From positions 1 through 37,712 of the forward strand of contig JAFXDC010000054.1 of the NCBI GenBank assembly GCA_017516345.1: a stretch of DNA of 37,712 nt. Direction: 5' to 3'. Shown here piece by piece: positions 1-8,215 of this stretch. Under the pieces are notes generated by a model. The model had not been told where the DNA came from. It worked only from the letters and a program-made list of their open reading frames with translations, and ran no database searches. This stretch comes from Clostridia bacterium (GTDB lineage: Bacteria; Bacillota; Clostridia; Christensenellales; QALW01). The translations under genes were made by a program, and so were the position numbers. Positions within the stretch are counted from its first letter, which is position 1, and each line of letters begins with the position of its first letter.

Positions 1-6
1 AAAACG

Positions 7-122
7 GGGGGCGGCGGTGCGGCTACGCCGCACAAGGGGGCTTTTCGCAAGCGAAAAGCCCCCTTAGCAAGCGCCTGAAGGCGCTTGCCCGCCGCCCCCT
101 CGCGCCGCCCAAAGGGCGGCGC
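7..122. repeat. Clustered perfect hairpins, multibranched inverted-repeat element
   Basis: An 11-bp outer stem (7-17 with 89-99) encloses three hairpins: a short GC-rich one (17-33), a perfect 15-bp stem with a two-base loop (34-48/51-65), and a 9-bp stem with a TGAA loop (67-75/80-88). A fourth hairpin, with 9 bp and an AAA loop, follows at 102-122. No plausible coding region is present. The arrangement looks like a structured repeat or a folded RNA or DNA element rather than a simple terminator. Its left boundary may lie outside the window. Function is unknown. Confidence 0.7.
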
Positions 123-124
123 AA

Positions 125-164
125 AAGGCAAGCCCTCACCGCAAAGGCGGTGAGGGCTTGCCTT
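125..164 (-). terminator. Perfect 18-bp hairpin downstream of the lipoprotein gene
   Basis: Positions 125-142 and 147-164 are exact reverse complements around a four-base AAAG loop. Read on the minus strand, the hairpin lies 33 bases past the stop of the lipoprotein gene and is followed by TTTT. It is a likely terminator and also the last member of the hairpin cluster at 7-122. Confidence 0.6.
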
Positions 165-197
165 CTTTATTCCGTATGCTATTATCTCTGTAATTTC

Positions 198-998
198 TTA
201 CTTGCTTTGCGAAATGGCGTAATTATAATTTAATCCCATGCACATCTGATCCATGCATATTACCGCATAGCTTGTGCCGAAATAGTATACCATTGCAAGC
301 TTAACAGGCACCCTTTGCCAAAGTGCCGTCATAGGGGTGTCGGAATAGGTCAGAGTTATCGCGCTTCCTTCCTCCCGGGCAGAGCCTATTCTTACCGTGT
401 TGCCGTCACTATCATATTGATACGTAAATACCTCGTCATCGGTATCTCCGATAAGATCCCCCTTTTCTGTAAAGGTAAGGTACAAATCCTCCTGATTGAA
501 GGGAGGCCTTGATACCCTGCGGTTTACCATGTCCGCCTCAAGCGCCATGGTAAAGCCATCCTCTCGTTCAAAGCATTTGGTCACGGTCATGACATTGTCG
601 GGATAAGCAAACTCAAGCACGGTCTCCCCTCTGAAGCCAAGGCTTATGATGCGCCCCTCGTCATCAAAGCTGCATAATTTCTCAAGATCGACCGTTCTGT
701 CACCCTCAGTGACGGTGGCCTTCAGCTCTCTTTTTTCGGCATCATAAGTAAATTTGTAGCTTGAGCCGTTTATCTCATAGCTGCAGCCGCTGTCGCTCCA
801 GGATATATCCGCCTCCATGCGCTCACCGTCAACCGTCATGCCTATCTTTTCAGGCAGGGTCATGCCTCCGAAATACGGATGCTCCCCGCCCTCGGCGTTG
901 CCTCCATCCCCCGTACCCGAGGGCAGTACCGCTGTATTGCACCCGCAAAGAGCACATATAAGCATGATCACAAGCAAAATTACCGTTATCCTTTTCAT
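198..998 (-). CDS. Putative secreted lipoprotein, unknown function
   Basis: The 266-residue product starts with a typical lipoprotein signal: Lys/Arg, a hydrophobic run, then a lipobox ending in Cys near residue 20 (ALCGC). A Gly-rich spacer follows. The ATG at 998 is chosen because AGGAGG lies about 7 bases upstream; an upstream in-frame ATG at 1034 would add 12 residues but lacks a good site. The mature part is rich in beta-strand-like segments with YDSDGN- and FDDEGR-type turns resembling YD/RHS-like repeats, but too few to assign a family. It lies 41 bases downstream of the ABC exporter gene on the same strand and is probably cotranscribed with it. No enzymatic motif was recognised. Confidence 0.75.
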   Translation of the reverse strand: MKRITVILLVIMLICALCGCNTAVLPSGTGDGGNAEGGEHPYFGGMTLPEKIGMTVDGERMEADISWSDSGCSYEINGSSYKFTYDAEKRELKATVTEGDRTVDLEKLCSFDDEGRIISLGFRGETVLEFAYPDNVMTVTKCFEREDGFTMALEADMVNRRVSRPPFNQEDLYLTFTEKGDLIGDTDDEVFTYQYDSDGNTVRIGSAREEGSAITLTYSDTPMTALWQRVPVKLAMVYYFGTSYAVICMDQMCMGLNYNYAISQSK

Positions 999-1039
999 AA
1001 TATCCTCCTGATATCGTTTTCCCCTTAAAGCCATTATTC

Positions 1040-2755
1040 TCAGCTTAAGGTATCCTTATGAAGCGATGCGTATACGCCTCCCGCCTCAATAAGCTCATCG
1101 TGAGTTCCTCTCTCCTTGACTCCATCTCTACCCACCACGATTATCTCGTCGGCATTTCGCACAGTGGAGAGCCTGTGCGCCACGATAAGACAAGTCCTGC
1201 CCTTGCAAAGCTCGGCAAGAGAGCGGCTTATCTCGCGCTCTGTGGCATTATCAAGCGCACTGGTCGCCTCATCAAGAATAAGAATGGGCGGGTTCTTTAA
1301 AAATACTCGCGCTATGCTTATCCTCTGCTTCTGTCCGCCCGAAAGCTTTACTCCGCGCTCGCCCACTCCGGTGTTGTAGCCATCGGGAAGGGTCATTATG
1401 TACTCGTGTATGCTTGCCGCCCTTGCCGCCGCCTCTATCTCCTCCATCGTGGCTCCCGCCTTGCCGTAGCCGATGTTCTCCGCCACGGTTCCGTTAAAGA
1501 GGAACACGTCCTGCGCGACCATACCTATGTTTCGGCGCAAGGAGTCGCGGGAATACTCGCGTATGTCTCTGCCATCCACCGTGATGCTGCCCTCGCCGAT
1601 CTCATAAAATCTCGGAATAAGGTGGCACATGGTGGTCTTGCCGCCGCCGCTTTCCCCTACGAGCGCCACGGTCTTGCCTTGCGGAATATCAATATCAACA
1701 CCCTTAAGCACAAGCTGCTCCTCGTTGAGGGGATATGCAAAGCTTACGCCTTTAAAGCTTATGTCTCCCTTCAGCACTCCCGCATCCACGGCGCCCGGCG
1801 CGTCCTCCTCGTTGGGCTGATCCATTACCGCACAAAAGCGCTCAAAGCCCGTCATGCCGTTTTGTATCTGCTCAAAAAGTGATACAAGTCGGTTTATCGG
1901 CTTTAAAAACATGGTTATGTAAAGAAGGAATGCCGTAAAATCACCAATATCAATTATTCCAAAGTAGAAAAACAGACCGCCCGCGGCAAGCACCAACAAG
2001 TAAAGAAGGTCGGAAAACAGACCCATGCCCGAAAAGAAGATGCCCATCTGCTTATAGGCGTTGCTCCTTGCCTTGATAAAGCGTCCGTTGGAGCGTCTGA
2101 ACTTACCGTTTTCGTACTCCCTTGCGGTGTAGGCTCGGCTTACCCGCATGCCGCTGATGGCGCTTTCCGCCTCGGAGTTGACCTCCGCTATCTCCTCACG
2201 GCTCTTTTTGAAGGCGGCATTCATGCCCTTTCGGGTCTTTACCGCAAACAGCACTATAAACGGAAGCACAGCAAAAACTATCAGGCATAGCCAGATATTG
2301 ATGCTTGCAAGCATTATAAACGAGCCCACAAGCATTATCACCGACAAAAACGCATCCTCGGGTCCGTGGTGCGCAAGCTCGGAGATATCCATAAGGTCGT
2401 TTATCATCCTGCTCATTATGGAGCCGGTCTTGTTGTTGTCAAAATAGGAAAAGGGCAGGCGCTCCAGCTTGTCAAACATCTCTGCACGCATGTCGCCCTG
2501 AATGCGCACCCCCACAATGTGTCCCCAGTACTGGATAACGTAGTTTAAAAACGCCTTTATAACGTAGATAATAAGCAGCACCACCGCCCAGGTGATGAGC
2601 AGCTGAAGCTGTTGGTTGGGCACGTATACGTTGATGATGTTGCGCGCGATCACCGGATATACAAGGTCGCACAGCGCCACAATAAAGGCACAGATCATGT
2701 CTAAAATAAACAGCCTTTTGTGCGGCTTATAATAGGATATGAATCTCTTTATCAA
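1040..2755 (-). CDS. ABC-type exporter half-transporter (fused TMD-NBD)
   Basis: The 571-residue protein has the MsbA/LmrA/BmrA-like layout. An N-terminal six-helix ABC type-1 membrane domain (about 1-320) is followed by a nucleotide-binding domain with Walker A GESGGGKTT (about 365-373), signature LSGGQKQR (about 470), Walker B ILILDEATSALD (about 488) and H-loop IVAHRLSTV (about 523). It probably works as a homodimer exporting a lipid, drug or peptide; the substrate cannot be read from sequence. The start is a TTG at 2755 preceded by AAAGGAGG six bases upstream; longer readings start in non-coding sequence overlapping the neighbour's terminator. It has its own promoter and is probably cotranscribed with the downstream lipoprotein. 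Confidence 0.92.
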   Translation of the reverse strand: MIKRFISYYKPHKRLFILDMICAFIVALCDLVYPVIARNIINVYVPNQQLQLLITWAVVLLIIYVIKAFLNYVIQYWGHIVGVRIQGDMRAEMFDKLERLPFSYFDNNKTGSIMSRMINDLMDISELAHHGPEDAFLSVIMLVGSFIMLASINIWLCLIVFAVLPFIVLFAVKTRKGMNAAFKKSREEIAEVNSEAESAISGMRVSRAYTAREYENGKFRRSNGRFIKARSNAYKQMGIFFSGMGLFSDLLYLLVLAAGGLFFYFGIIDIGDFTAFLLYITMFLKPINRLVSLFEQIQNGMTGFERFCAVMDQPNEEDAPGAVDAGVLKGDISFKGVSFAYPLNEEQLVLKGVDIDIPQGKTVALVGESGGGKTTMCHLIPRFYEIGEGSITVDGRDIREYSRDSLRRNIGMVAQDVFLFNGTVAENIGYGKAGATMEEIEAAARAASIHEYIMTLPDGYNTGVGERGVKLSGGQKQRISIARVFLKNPPILILDEATSALDNATEREISRSLAELCKGRTCLIVAHRLSTVRNADEIIVVGRDGVKERGTHDELIEAGGVYASLHKDTLS

Positions 2756-2795
2756 ATTTGCTCCTCCTTTGGCGTATACCACGCCATCGCTTAAT

Positions 2796-2824
2796 ATTAT
2801 ATCACAAAGCGTGCCAAATGCAAA
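2796..2824 (-). promoter_or_regulatory. Sigma-A-type promoter of the ABC exporter
   Basis: On the minus strand TTTGCA (2819-2824) and TATAAT (2796-2801) are separated by 17 bases. Between it and the start codon lies a short inverted repeat, GGCGT/ACGCC (2771-2785), that could be an operator. Confidence 0.5.
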
Positions 2825-2848
2825 CAAAAACCCCGAGAAGCTCGGGGT
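2822..2848 (-). terminator. Rho-independent terminator of cysK
   Basis: The 7-bp GC stem (2831-2837 with 2841-2847) has an AAG loop and is followed on the minus strand by a T-rich run. It lies directly after the cysK stop. Confidence 0.8.
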
Positions 2849-2855
2849 ATAATAT

Positions 2856-3773
2856 TTATTGACCGAAAAGCTCGGTGGACAGATAGCGGTCTCCCGTGTC
2901 GGGAAGCACCACAACCACGTTGCCCTGATATTTTTTGGATGCCACCACCGCGGCGTAAAGCGCCGCACCTGCGCTGATGCCGCACAGAATACCCTCTTTT
3001 TTTGCAAGCACGCGCGCGCAGTCAAACGCCTGCTCGGTGGTGACACGTATTATATCATCACAAAGCTTGACATCCATTACCGACGGCACGAATCCCGCAC
3101 CTATGCCCTGCAGGGCGTGGGGACCCGCTTGTCCACCCGACAAAACAGGGGAGTCGTCAGGCTCTGCTCCCACCACCTTGATGCTCATGCTTTGCTCCTT
3201 CAGATAGCGCGCACACCCGGTAATGGTACCTCCGGTGCCTACGCCGGCAACAAATACCGAGATCTCTCCCTCGGTGTCGCGCCAGATCTCGGGCGCGGTG
3301 GTCTTGTAGTGCGCATCGGGGTTTGCGGGATTGTCAAACTGCCCTGGCATAAATGCTCCCGGGGTGGCCGCAAGCAGCTCCTTTGCTTTTTTTATGGCTC
3401 CCGTCATGCCTTCCTCGGCATCGGTAAGCACTATCCGGGCGCCGTATGCCGCAAGAAGCCTTCTGCGCTCTATGCTCATGCTTTCGGGCATGGTAAGCAC
3501 CACCTTGTAGCCGCGACATGCCGCAACCACCGCAAGTCCTATGCCCGTGTTGCCGCTGGTCGGCTCTATTATGGTGCCTCCGCTTTTCAGCTTGCCCTCG
3601 CGCTCGGCACGCTCCACCATCTCAAGCGCCGCACGATCCTTAATGCTCCCGCCCGGCTCTACGCTCTCCACCTTGGCTATGATGGGTCTTACCACATAAT
3701 GCGTGCTGAAATTGTTAAGTCTTACAAGCGGCGTGCTTCCCACCGCCTGCAAAATGTTATCAAGTATCTTCAT
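2856..3773 (-). CDS. cysK: Cysteine synthase (O-acetylserine thiol-lyase)
   Basis: The 305-residue protein has the normal length for CysK. It makes L-cysteine from O-acetylserine and sulfide with pyridoxal phosphate in the cytoplasm. Visible motifs are the PLP lysine in EPGGSIKDR (Lys45), the substrate loop TSGNTGIGLA, the phosphate-binding GVGTGGTITG and the C-terminal LCGISAGAAL. EPGGSIKDR is slightly closer to cystathionine beta-synthase-type sequences than the commoner NPGGS version, but there is no haem or CBS extension, so CysK is preferred. The ATG at 3773 begins the conserved core; its ribosome binding site (GGTGATC) is weak. It is a single-gene unit with its own terminator, and no T-box or S-box leader was recognised upstream. 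Confidence 0.93.
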   Translation of the reverse strand: MKILDNILQAVGSTPLVRLNNFSTHYVVRPIIAKVESVEPGGSIKDRAALEMVERAEREGKLKSGGTIIEPTSGNTGIGLAVVAACRGYKVVLTMPESMSIERRRLLAAYGARIVLTDAEEGMTGAIKKAKELLAATPGAFMPGQFDNPANPDAHYKTTAPEIWRDTEGEISVFVAGVGTGGTITGCARYLKEQSMSIKVVGAEPDDSPVLSGGQAGPHALQGIGAGFVPSVMDVKLCDDIIRVTTEQAFDCARVLAKKEGILCGISAGAALYAAVVASKKYQGNVVVVLPDTGDRYLSTELFGQ

Positions 3774-3814
3774 GTGATCACCAAATCTGTAATGTAATAA
3801 GAATGCGCCACAAC

Positions 3815-3883
3815 CGCCCCGCGAAGACATAACGTACCCCGCATGACCCCACATCGGTGGTAAGGGGGTGACGCCCCGCGAAG
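3815..3883. repeat. 12-bp direct repeat in the cysK leader
   Basis: CGCCCCGCGAAG occurs at 3815-3826 and again at 3872-3883, in GC-rich sequence between cysK and the long palindrome. It may be part of the same repeat element or of the cysK control region. Confidence 0.4.
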
Positions 3884-3888
3884 GCTAT

Positions 3889-4011
3889 AGTCCGTCATAA
3901 AGTGCCGTAATTGTGCTTTTTCCCGAGCGAGATGCGGAGGCGTACCATGCGTACGCCGCACAAATCGAGTCGAGAGGAAAAAGTGCAAGGACGGTGCTTT
4001 ATGGCGGACTA
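3889..4011. repeat. Long imperfect palindrome (MITE-like or structured repeat)
   Basis: The outer arms (3889-3909 and 3991-4011) match at about 18 of 21 positions as reverse complements. The centre is a perfect GGCGTAC/GTACGCC hairpin, and the arms between them remain largely complementary. The element abuts the stop of the mutarotase gene, where it may act as its terminator. Each arm contains the unit ATAAAGTGC-N-GTGCTTT (3896-3920 and 3978-4003), which reappears near 9219-9289. A small non-autonomous mobile element or dispersed RNA hairpin is inferred; no target-site duplication was found. Confidence 0.7.
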
Positions 4012-4012
4012 C

Positions 4013-4438
4013 CTACTTTATAACGCCCTTCTTCAGTATAGCACATCCGTATAAGCGCTCTTCGCCGGTGGATACCACAACGTATGCCTTCTTTGCACGG
4101 TCGTAGAAATCGAAACGGTCGATAAACTCAATGTTGGTCTCGCCGTTGTTTTTGAGAATGCTTGCCTTGAAATCATCCCAAATAGTGGGAACGTAGGTGT
4201 CGCCGGGGTTTACCGCCATGAGCTGTACGGGGTTGTCTACGTACTGGTCAAGGGGCATAAGGGAAAGAATGGCATCCATCATCTGTACGGCATCGGCACC
4301 GGGAGTGTAGACCACCTTGGTGCCCTGAGATGCGGCAGGGAAGTTGGCATCGGCAAGAACAAGGGTGTCACCGTGTCCCATATCGTTTAATATTTTAAGA
4401 AGATCTCCGTTAATAAGCTTGGAAATGTTTTTAAGCAT
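4013..4438 (-). CDS. FucU/RbsD-family sugar mutarotase
   Basis: The 141-residue protein spans the whole RbsD/FucU family. Known members interconvert anomers or ring forms of L-fucose (FucU) or D-ribose (RbsD) and assemble as ring-shaped oligomers. The GHGD motif with His22 and Asp24, the following LADANFP segment and the C-terminal GCAILKKGVI end are typical, and closer to FucU than RbsD. No fucose or ribose catabolic genes are adjacent, so the true sugar is not settled; another mutarotase substrate is possible. The start ATG at 4438 follows a GAGGT site. Confidence 0.88.
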   Translation of the reverse strand: MLKNISKLINGDLLKILNDMGHGDTLVLADANFPAASQGTKVVYTPGADAVQMMDAILSLMPLDQYVDNPVQLMAVNPGDTYVPTIWDDFKASILKNNGETNIEFIDRFDFYDRAKKAYVVVSTGEERLYGCAILKKGVIK

Positions 4439-4471
4439 AAGTTAATACCTCATTTCTTTAATGTTGTAATT

Positions 4472-4500
4472 ATTATAATACATTTTAAGGCATAAGTCTA
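4472..4500 (-). promoter_or_regulatory. Probable promoter of the mutarotase gene
   Basis: On the minus strand TAGACT (4495-4500) and TATAAT (4472-4477) are spaced by 17 bases, about 35 bases upstream of the ATG. The -10 is perfect and the -35 moderate. Confidence 0.45.
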
Positions 4501-4511
4501 TACCCCAAAAT

Positions 4512-4540
4512 AAAAAACCTGCAAAAATTTTTGCAGGCTT
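4512..4540 (-). terminator. Terminator of the DUF1292 gene
   Basis: A perfect palindrome CCTGCAAAAATTTTTGCAGG is followed on the minus strand by a run of T. It lies immediately after the DUF1292 stop and insulates it from the mutarotase gene. Confidence 0.75.
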
Positions 4541-4555
4541 TAGTTTAAGCAAATA

Positions 4556-4921
4556 TCAGTGACAGCATCCGCAGTCGCAATCGTCCTCGTGATCGTGGTC
4601 GCAGTCGCAGCCGTCGTGATCCGAGCCACAGCCCGAGCAACCGGAGCAGCCTCCGCCGCAGGAGTGACGGCTCTCAAGACGCTTGATAAGGAAGGGGGTG
4701 ACCGCCTCCATCTCCTCGTCGGTGGGCATCTCGAAGTTTGCTATCTCATCATTTTCAATGATGGGCTTCATAATGTACATGGAGGGCTCTTCATTGTCGG
4801 CAAGCTGATCCATAGGGGTAACGAAAAGTGCGTAAGCCTGTCCCTCGAACTCAAAGGCATCCACCATGGTAAGGGGAAGCTCGTTTCCGTTTTCATCTTT
4901 AAAATACATGGTCTCGTTCAT
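4556..4921 (-). CDS. DUF1292 family protein with Cys/His-rich C-terminal tail
   Basis: Residues 1 to about 85 match the DUF1292 pattern common in Firmicutes: FKDENGNELPL, then FEFEGQAYALF, then MYIMKPI. Family function is unknown. The last 35 residues are an unusual low-complexity tail of Cys, His, Asp and Gly with CGGGCSGCSGCG and CDCDHDHEDDCDC segments. This suggests metal binding (Zn, Ni, Cu or Fe), by inference only. The 121-residue length is that of the usual DUF1292 domain plus this tail. It is monocistronic, with its own promoter and terminator. The ATG at 4921 follows a GAAAGGAAA site. Confidence 0.85.
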   Translation of the reverse strand: MNETMYFKDENGNELPLTMVDAFEFEGQAYALFVTPMDQLADNEEPSMYIMKPIIENDEIANFEMPTDEEMEAVTPFLIKRLESRHSCGGGCSGCSGCGSDHDGCDCDHDHEDDCDCGCCH

Positions 4922-4969
4922 ATACGTTTCCTTTCACGCTTAAATGCGAGGTTATTTCTTTGCCTATAT

Positions 4970-4999
4970 ATTATAACCGCAATTGCCTTCTTTGCGCAA
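4970..4999 (-). promoter_or_regulatory. Promoter of the DUF1292 gene
   Basis: On the minus strand TTGCGC (4994-4999) and a perfect TATAAT (4970-4975) are spaced 18 bases apart, about 50 bases upstream of the start. Confidence 0.55.
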
Positions 5000-5132
5000 C
5001 TGTTTTTACAAAAAAGCCGATATCTTGCTAAAAAAGATGAACCCTTCCTTCAGAGCCGAGCCAAAACTTCACCCTCAGGGTGGGGTGCCGGGGCGAAGGG
5101 GCGGCATAAACGCATCTTTTTACAAAATCCCA

Positions 5133-5161
5133 TTGCGCTTTTTTGATTAAAAGGCTATAAT
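5133..5161 (+). promoter_or_regulatory. Promoter of glnS
   Basis: TTGCGC (5133-5138) and TATAAT (5156-5161) are separated by 17 bases, 50 bases upstream of the glnS ATG. The sequence between this and the divergent DUF1292 promoter is GC-rich around the palindrome CACCCTCAGGGTG (5070-5082) and otherwise unassigned. Confidence 0.6.
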
Positions 5162-5211
5162 ATAAAGGTATTATACAATAATGTAACCATCTTCTTTGCG
5201 GAGGTAATAAT

Positions 5212-6861
5212 ATGTCTGAAATGCAGGAAATCAAAAATTTTATAGAGGAAAAGGTGGAGGCGGATATCGCCAAAAACGGGCCCGACTATACGGTGTGCAC
5301 ACGCTTCCCTCCCGAGCCTAACGGCTATCTGCATATAGGCCACGTCCGTGCATTAAGCATCGACTTTGGCATGAAGGAAAAATATAACGGCAGGTGCAAT
5401 CTCCGTATGGACGATACCAATCCCGCCAAGGAGGATATGCACTACGTAGAGGCCATCAAGAGGGATGTGGAATGGTTGGGCTATAAGTGGGATAATCTCA
5501 CCTTTGGCTCTGATTACTATCATCTTACCTATAATTATGCCGAGGAGCTTATCAAAAAGGGTCTTGCCTACGTGTGCGATCTCTCTCCCGAGGAAATACG
5601 CGAATATCGCGGCACCCTTACCACACCCGGCAAGAACAGCCCCTATCGCGACCGTTCGATAGAGGAAAATCTCGACCTTTTCCGCAGAATGAGGGCGGGC
5701 GAGTTTGCCGACGGCGCAAAGGTGCTCCGCGCCAAAATAGATATGTCCTCCCCCAATATCAATATGCGAGATCCCATCATCTACCGTATACTGCGTGCCG
5801 ACCACTATCGCACGGGTACAGAGTGGTGCATATATCCCATGTACGATTTCGCTCATCCCATTCAGGATGCCACCGAGGGGGTCACCCACTCGCTGTGCTC
5901 TCTTGAGTTTGAGGATCACCGCCCTCTTTATAACTGGGTCATCGATAACGTCTCGGTTCCCCACAGACCCGAGCAGACCGAGTTTGCCCGCCTCAACATC
6001 ACCCGCACCATCATGAGCAAGCGTTATCTTAAAAAGCTCGTGGACGACGGCGTGGTCTCGGGCTGGGACGATCCCCGCATGCCCACCATCGCAGGCCTGC
6101 GCCGCAGAGGCTATACCCCCGAGGCGCTTAAGAGCTTCTGCGCACGCTGCGGCGTTGCAAAGGTGTATTCGGTAATAGAGGCAGGCTTCCTTGAGCATTG
6201 CCTCAGGGAGGATCTTAACGAAAAAGCACTTCGCCGCATGGCTGTTGTAGATCCGGTAAAGCTGGTCATCACCAACTTTGAGGGCAGTCGCGAGGTGGAG
6301 ATAGAAAACCATAACGCCAAGGAGGAGCTCGGCAAGCGCACTCTGTCCTTTTCAAACGAGCTCTATATCGAGCGCGAGGACTTTATGATAGACCCCCCGA
6401 GCAAGTTCTTCCGCCTTGCTCCGGGCAGAGAGGTCCGCTTAAAGGGCGCATACATCATCAAATGCACCGGCTACGATACCGATCCCGAGGGCAACGTCAC
6501 CTGCATCTACGCCGAGCACGATCCCCTGTCCTTCTCGGGCATGGAGGGCGCAAACCGCAAGGTGAAGGGTACTCTCCATTGGCTTGATGCCAAAGCCGCA
6601 GTTCCCACCGAATTCCGCCTTTACGACTATCTGCTTGACGACCGCGACGGGGAGGATCTGGACTTCTCCGAGCGTTACAACAAGAACTCACTTACCGTCA
6701 AGCACGGCTTCTGCGAGCCCGCGGCGGCAAATGCCGAGGTGGGAGATACCTTCCAGATGGTCCGCGTAGGCTATTTCCGCAAGGATGAGGACTCCACAAG
6801 CGAAAAGCCGGTATTTAACCGCGTGGTAGGGCTTAAGGATTCCTGGGCAAAGCAGCGATAA
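5212..6861 (+). CDS. glnS: Glutaminyl-tRNA synthetase
   Basis: The 549-residue protein is nearly the same length as E. coli GlnRS. It charges tRNA-Gln with glutamine using ATP. Class I signatures are present: [12 protein letters not shown] (HIGH at 41-44) and the KMSKS-equivalent [10 protein letters not shown] (from residue 268). The [20 protein letters not shown] segment separates the catalytic parts, and the C-terminal beta-barrel anticodon domain follows. Most Firmicutes instead charge tRNA-Gln through misacylation and GatCAB, so GlnRS here is notable and suggests old horizontal acquisition. The ATG at 5212 follows GGAGGT. It is a single-gene transcript with its own promoter and terminator. 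Confidence 0.96.
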   Translation: MSEMQEIKNFIEEKVEADIAKNGPDYTVCTRFPPEPNGYLHIGHVRALSIDFGMKEKYNGRCNLRMDDTNPAKEDMHYVEAIKRDVEWLGYKWDNLTFGSDYYHLTYNYAEELIKKGLAYVCDLSPEEIREYRGTLTTPGKNSPYRDRSIEENLDLFRRMRAGEFADGAKVLRAKIDMSSPNINMRDPIIYRILRADHYRTGTEWCIYPMYDFAHPIQDATEGVTHSLCSLEFEDHRPLYNWVIDNVSVPHRPEQTEFARLNITRTIMSKRYLKKLVDDGVVSGWDDPRMPTIAGLRRRGYTPEALKSFCARCGVAKVYSVIEAGFLEHCLREDLNEKALRRMAVVDPVKLVITNFEGSREVEIENHNAKEELGKRTLSFSNELYIEREDFMIDPPSKFFRLAPGREVRLKGAYIIKCTGYDTDPEGNVTCIYAEHDPLSFSGMEGANRKVKGTLHWLDAKAAVPTEFRLYDYLLDDRDGEDLDFSERYNKNSLTVKHGFCEPAAANAEVGDTFQMVRVGYFRKDEDSTSEKPVFNRVVGLKDSWAKQR

Positions 6862-6866
6862 TTTTT

Positions 6867-6892
6867 AAGGTGGAGCTTTTCTCCACCTTTTT
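6867..6892 (+). terminator. Terminator of glnS
   Basis: The 9-bp stem (6867-6875 with 6881-6889), loop CTTTT, ends in a T run just after the glnS stop. Confidence 0.85.
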
Positions 6893-6938
6893 GACCCTTC
6901 TCCATTATATCAATCACCGTTAGATCGAGGTATTTATC

Positions 6939-8168
6939 ATGCAAAAATACAAACGCACCATGCTTGCAAGCATGCTAGGTATCTTCACTCAAGCAGTATC
7001 CAACATTACCGCCCTTCTTTTCGTTCCGTTTATGGATATGTACGGGCTTTCCTTTGTACATCTGGGCATTCTGGTAGGAGTCAATTTCGGCGTACAAATG
7101 ATGGTCGACCTCATCTTCGCACCCCTCATCGATAAGCTCGGCTACCGCAGACTCGTGCTTCCCGCCTGCATTATGGCGTTTGTCGGCTTTGTCATCTTCG
7201 GCACGGCGGCATTTGCGCAGGACCATTTCCTTGTGCTTATGTTGGCAAACATAATAATTGCCGCCGCCTGCGGTCTTATGGAGATACTGCTCAGCCCCAT
7301 GGTAACGGCAATGGACTCCGACCACGGCAAATACGTCTCCCTTTTACATACCGCGTTTGCATGGGGGCAGATCATCACTATAATTCTCACTACGGTATTG
7401 CTGATGTTAGTGAAAAACGAAAACTGGTTTGTTATTCCGTTTTTCTGGTCGATCCTTCCCGCAGTGTGCTTCTTCACCTTCCTTAGCGCACCGTTTCCGC
7501 AGGCAATCGCCGAGGAAAAAAGAGAAAGGGCTTCGGGCATCATACGCAATCCCATATATCTGCTGCTGCTTGTGGCAATGTTCTTCGGCGCCGCCAGCGA
7601 GATAACCATGTGTCAGTTCGCCTCCACCTTTGCCGAAAAGGCATTGGGCTTTGATAAGGTAACGGGGGATCTTATAGGCATGTGCGGCTTCGCGGTCTTT
7701 TTCGGAATAGGCAGGACTCTGCAGACGGCATTCAGCGGTAAGATAAACCTTAACAAGACCATTATAGCAAGCGCACTGTGCGCTTCGGTCTGCTATGTAG
7801 TGGCCGCCGTTTGCCCAATACCCGCCGTATGCATCGCCGCATGCGCTGTATCGGGCCTGTGTACCGCCCTTTTGTGGCCGGGCTCTGCCATTGTCGCGGT
7901 GGATTGCTTCCCTCTTGCGGGCTCGTGGTTGTATGCTTCCCTTGCCATATTCGGTGATAGCGGCGCGGCTCTTGTCCCTCTGGCAACCGGCAGTATTGCA
8001 GATGCGGCGGAATCAGGCATCGCAGCAGCCTTTTCCGACCTTATCGGGGTGGATCCCTCCCAGGGCGGTCTGCGTATAGCGCTTCTCTGCGCCGCTCTCT
8101 GTCCCCTGGTGTGCGGATTTGCCCACCTGATACTTTATAAAAAACAAAAGCATCAAGCATCAAAATAA
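6939..8168 (+). CDS. Major facilitator superfamily transporter
   Basis: The 409-residue protein has about twelve hydrophobic helices in two halves and ends in a basic cytoplasmic tail (YKKQKHQASK). The loop after helix 2 has FAPLIDKLGYRRLVLPA, matching the MFS loop 2-3 pattern (G-x-x-D-R/K-x-G-R-R/K) in degenerate form. It most resembles sugar/fucose-permease-like MFS members, but the substrate is not readable. The ATG at 6939 is preceded by GAGG. The gene lies 48 bases before the phosphatase gene on the same strand, so cotranscription is likely. Confidence 0.85.
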   Translation: MQKYKRTMLASMLGIFTQAVSNITALLFVPFMDMYGLSFVHLGILVGVNFGVQMMVDLIFAPLIDKLGYRRLVLPACIMAFVGFVIFGTAAFAQDHFLVLMLANIIIAAACGLMEILLSPMVTAMDSDHGKYVSLLHTAFAWGQIITIILTTVLLMLVKNENWFVIPFFWSILPAVCFFTFLSAPFPQAIAEEKRERASGIIRNPIYLLLLVAMFFGAASEITMCQFASTFAEKALGFDKVTGDLIGMCGFAVFFGIGRTLQTAFSGKINLNKTIIASALCASVCYVVAAVCPIPAVCIAACAVSGLCTALLWPGSAIVAVDCFPLAGSWLYASLAIFGDSGAALVPLATGSIADAAESGIAAAFSDLIGVDPSQGGLRIALLCAALCPLVCGFAHLILYKKQKHQASK

Positions 8169-8215
8169 TTCTCCCATTTACCTTGATGCATTCTTTTTAA
8201 TAAGGAGCTTTCATA

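Noticed and set aside
2859..3797. Plus-strand 312-codon open frame opposite cysK
   Set aside because: It mirrors cysK, has no ribosome binding site or recognisable domain, and cysK is unmistakable.
3774..4012. Possible T-box or sulfur riboswitch for cysK
   Set aside because: No T-box consensus, S-box or specifier-like structure was found; the region is explained by the direct repeat and the palindrome.
5353..6312. Minus-strand 319-codon open frame opposite glnS
   Set aside because: Shadow of GlnRS, with no start signals.
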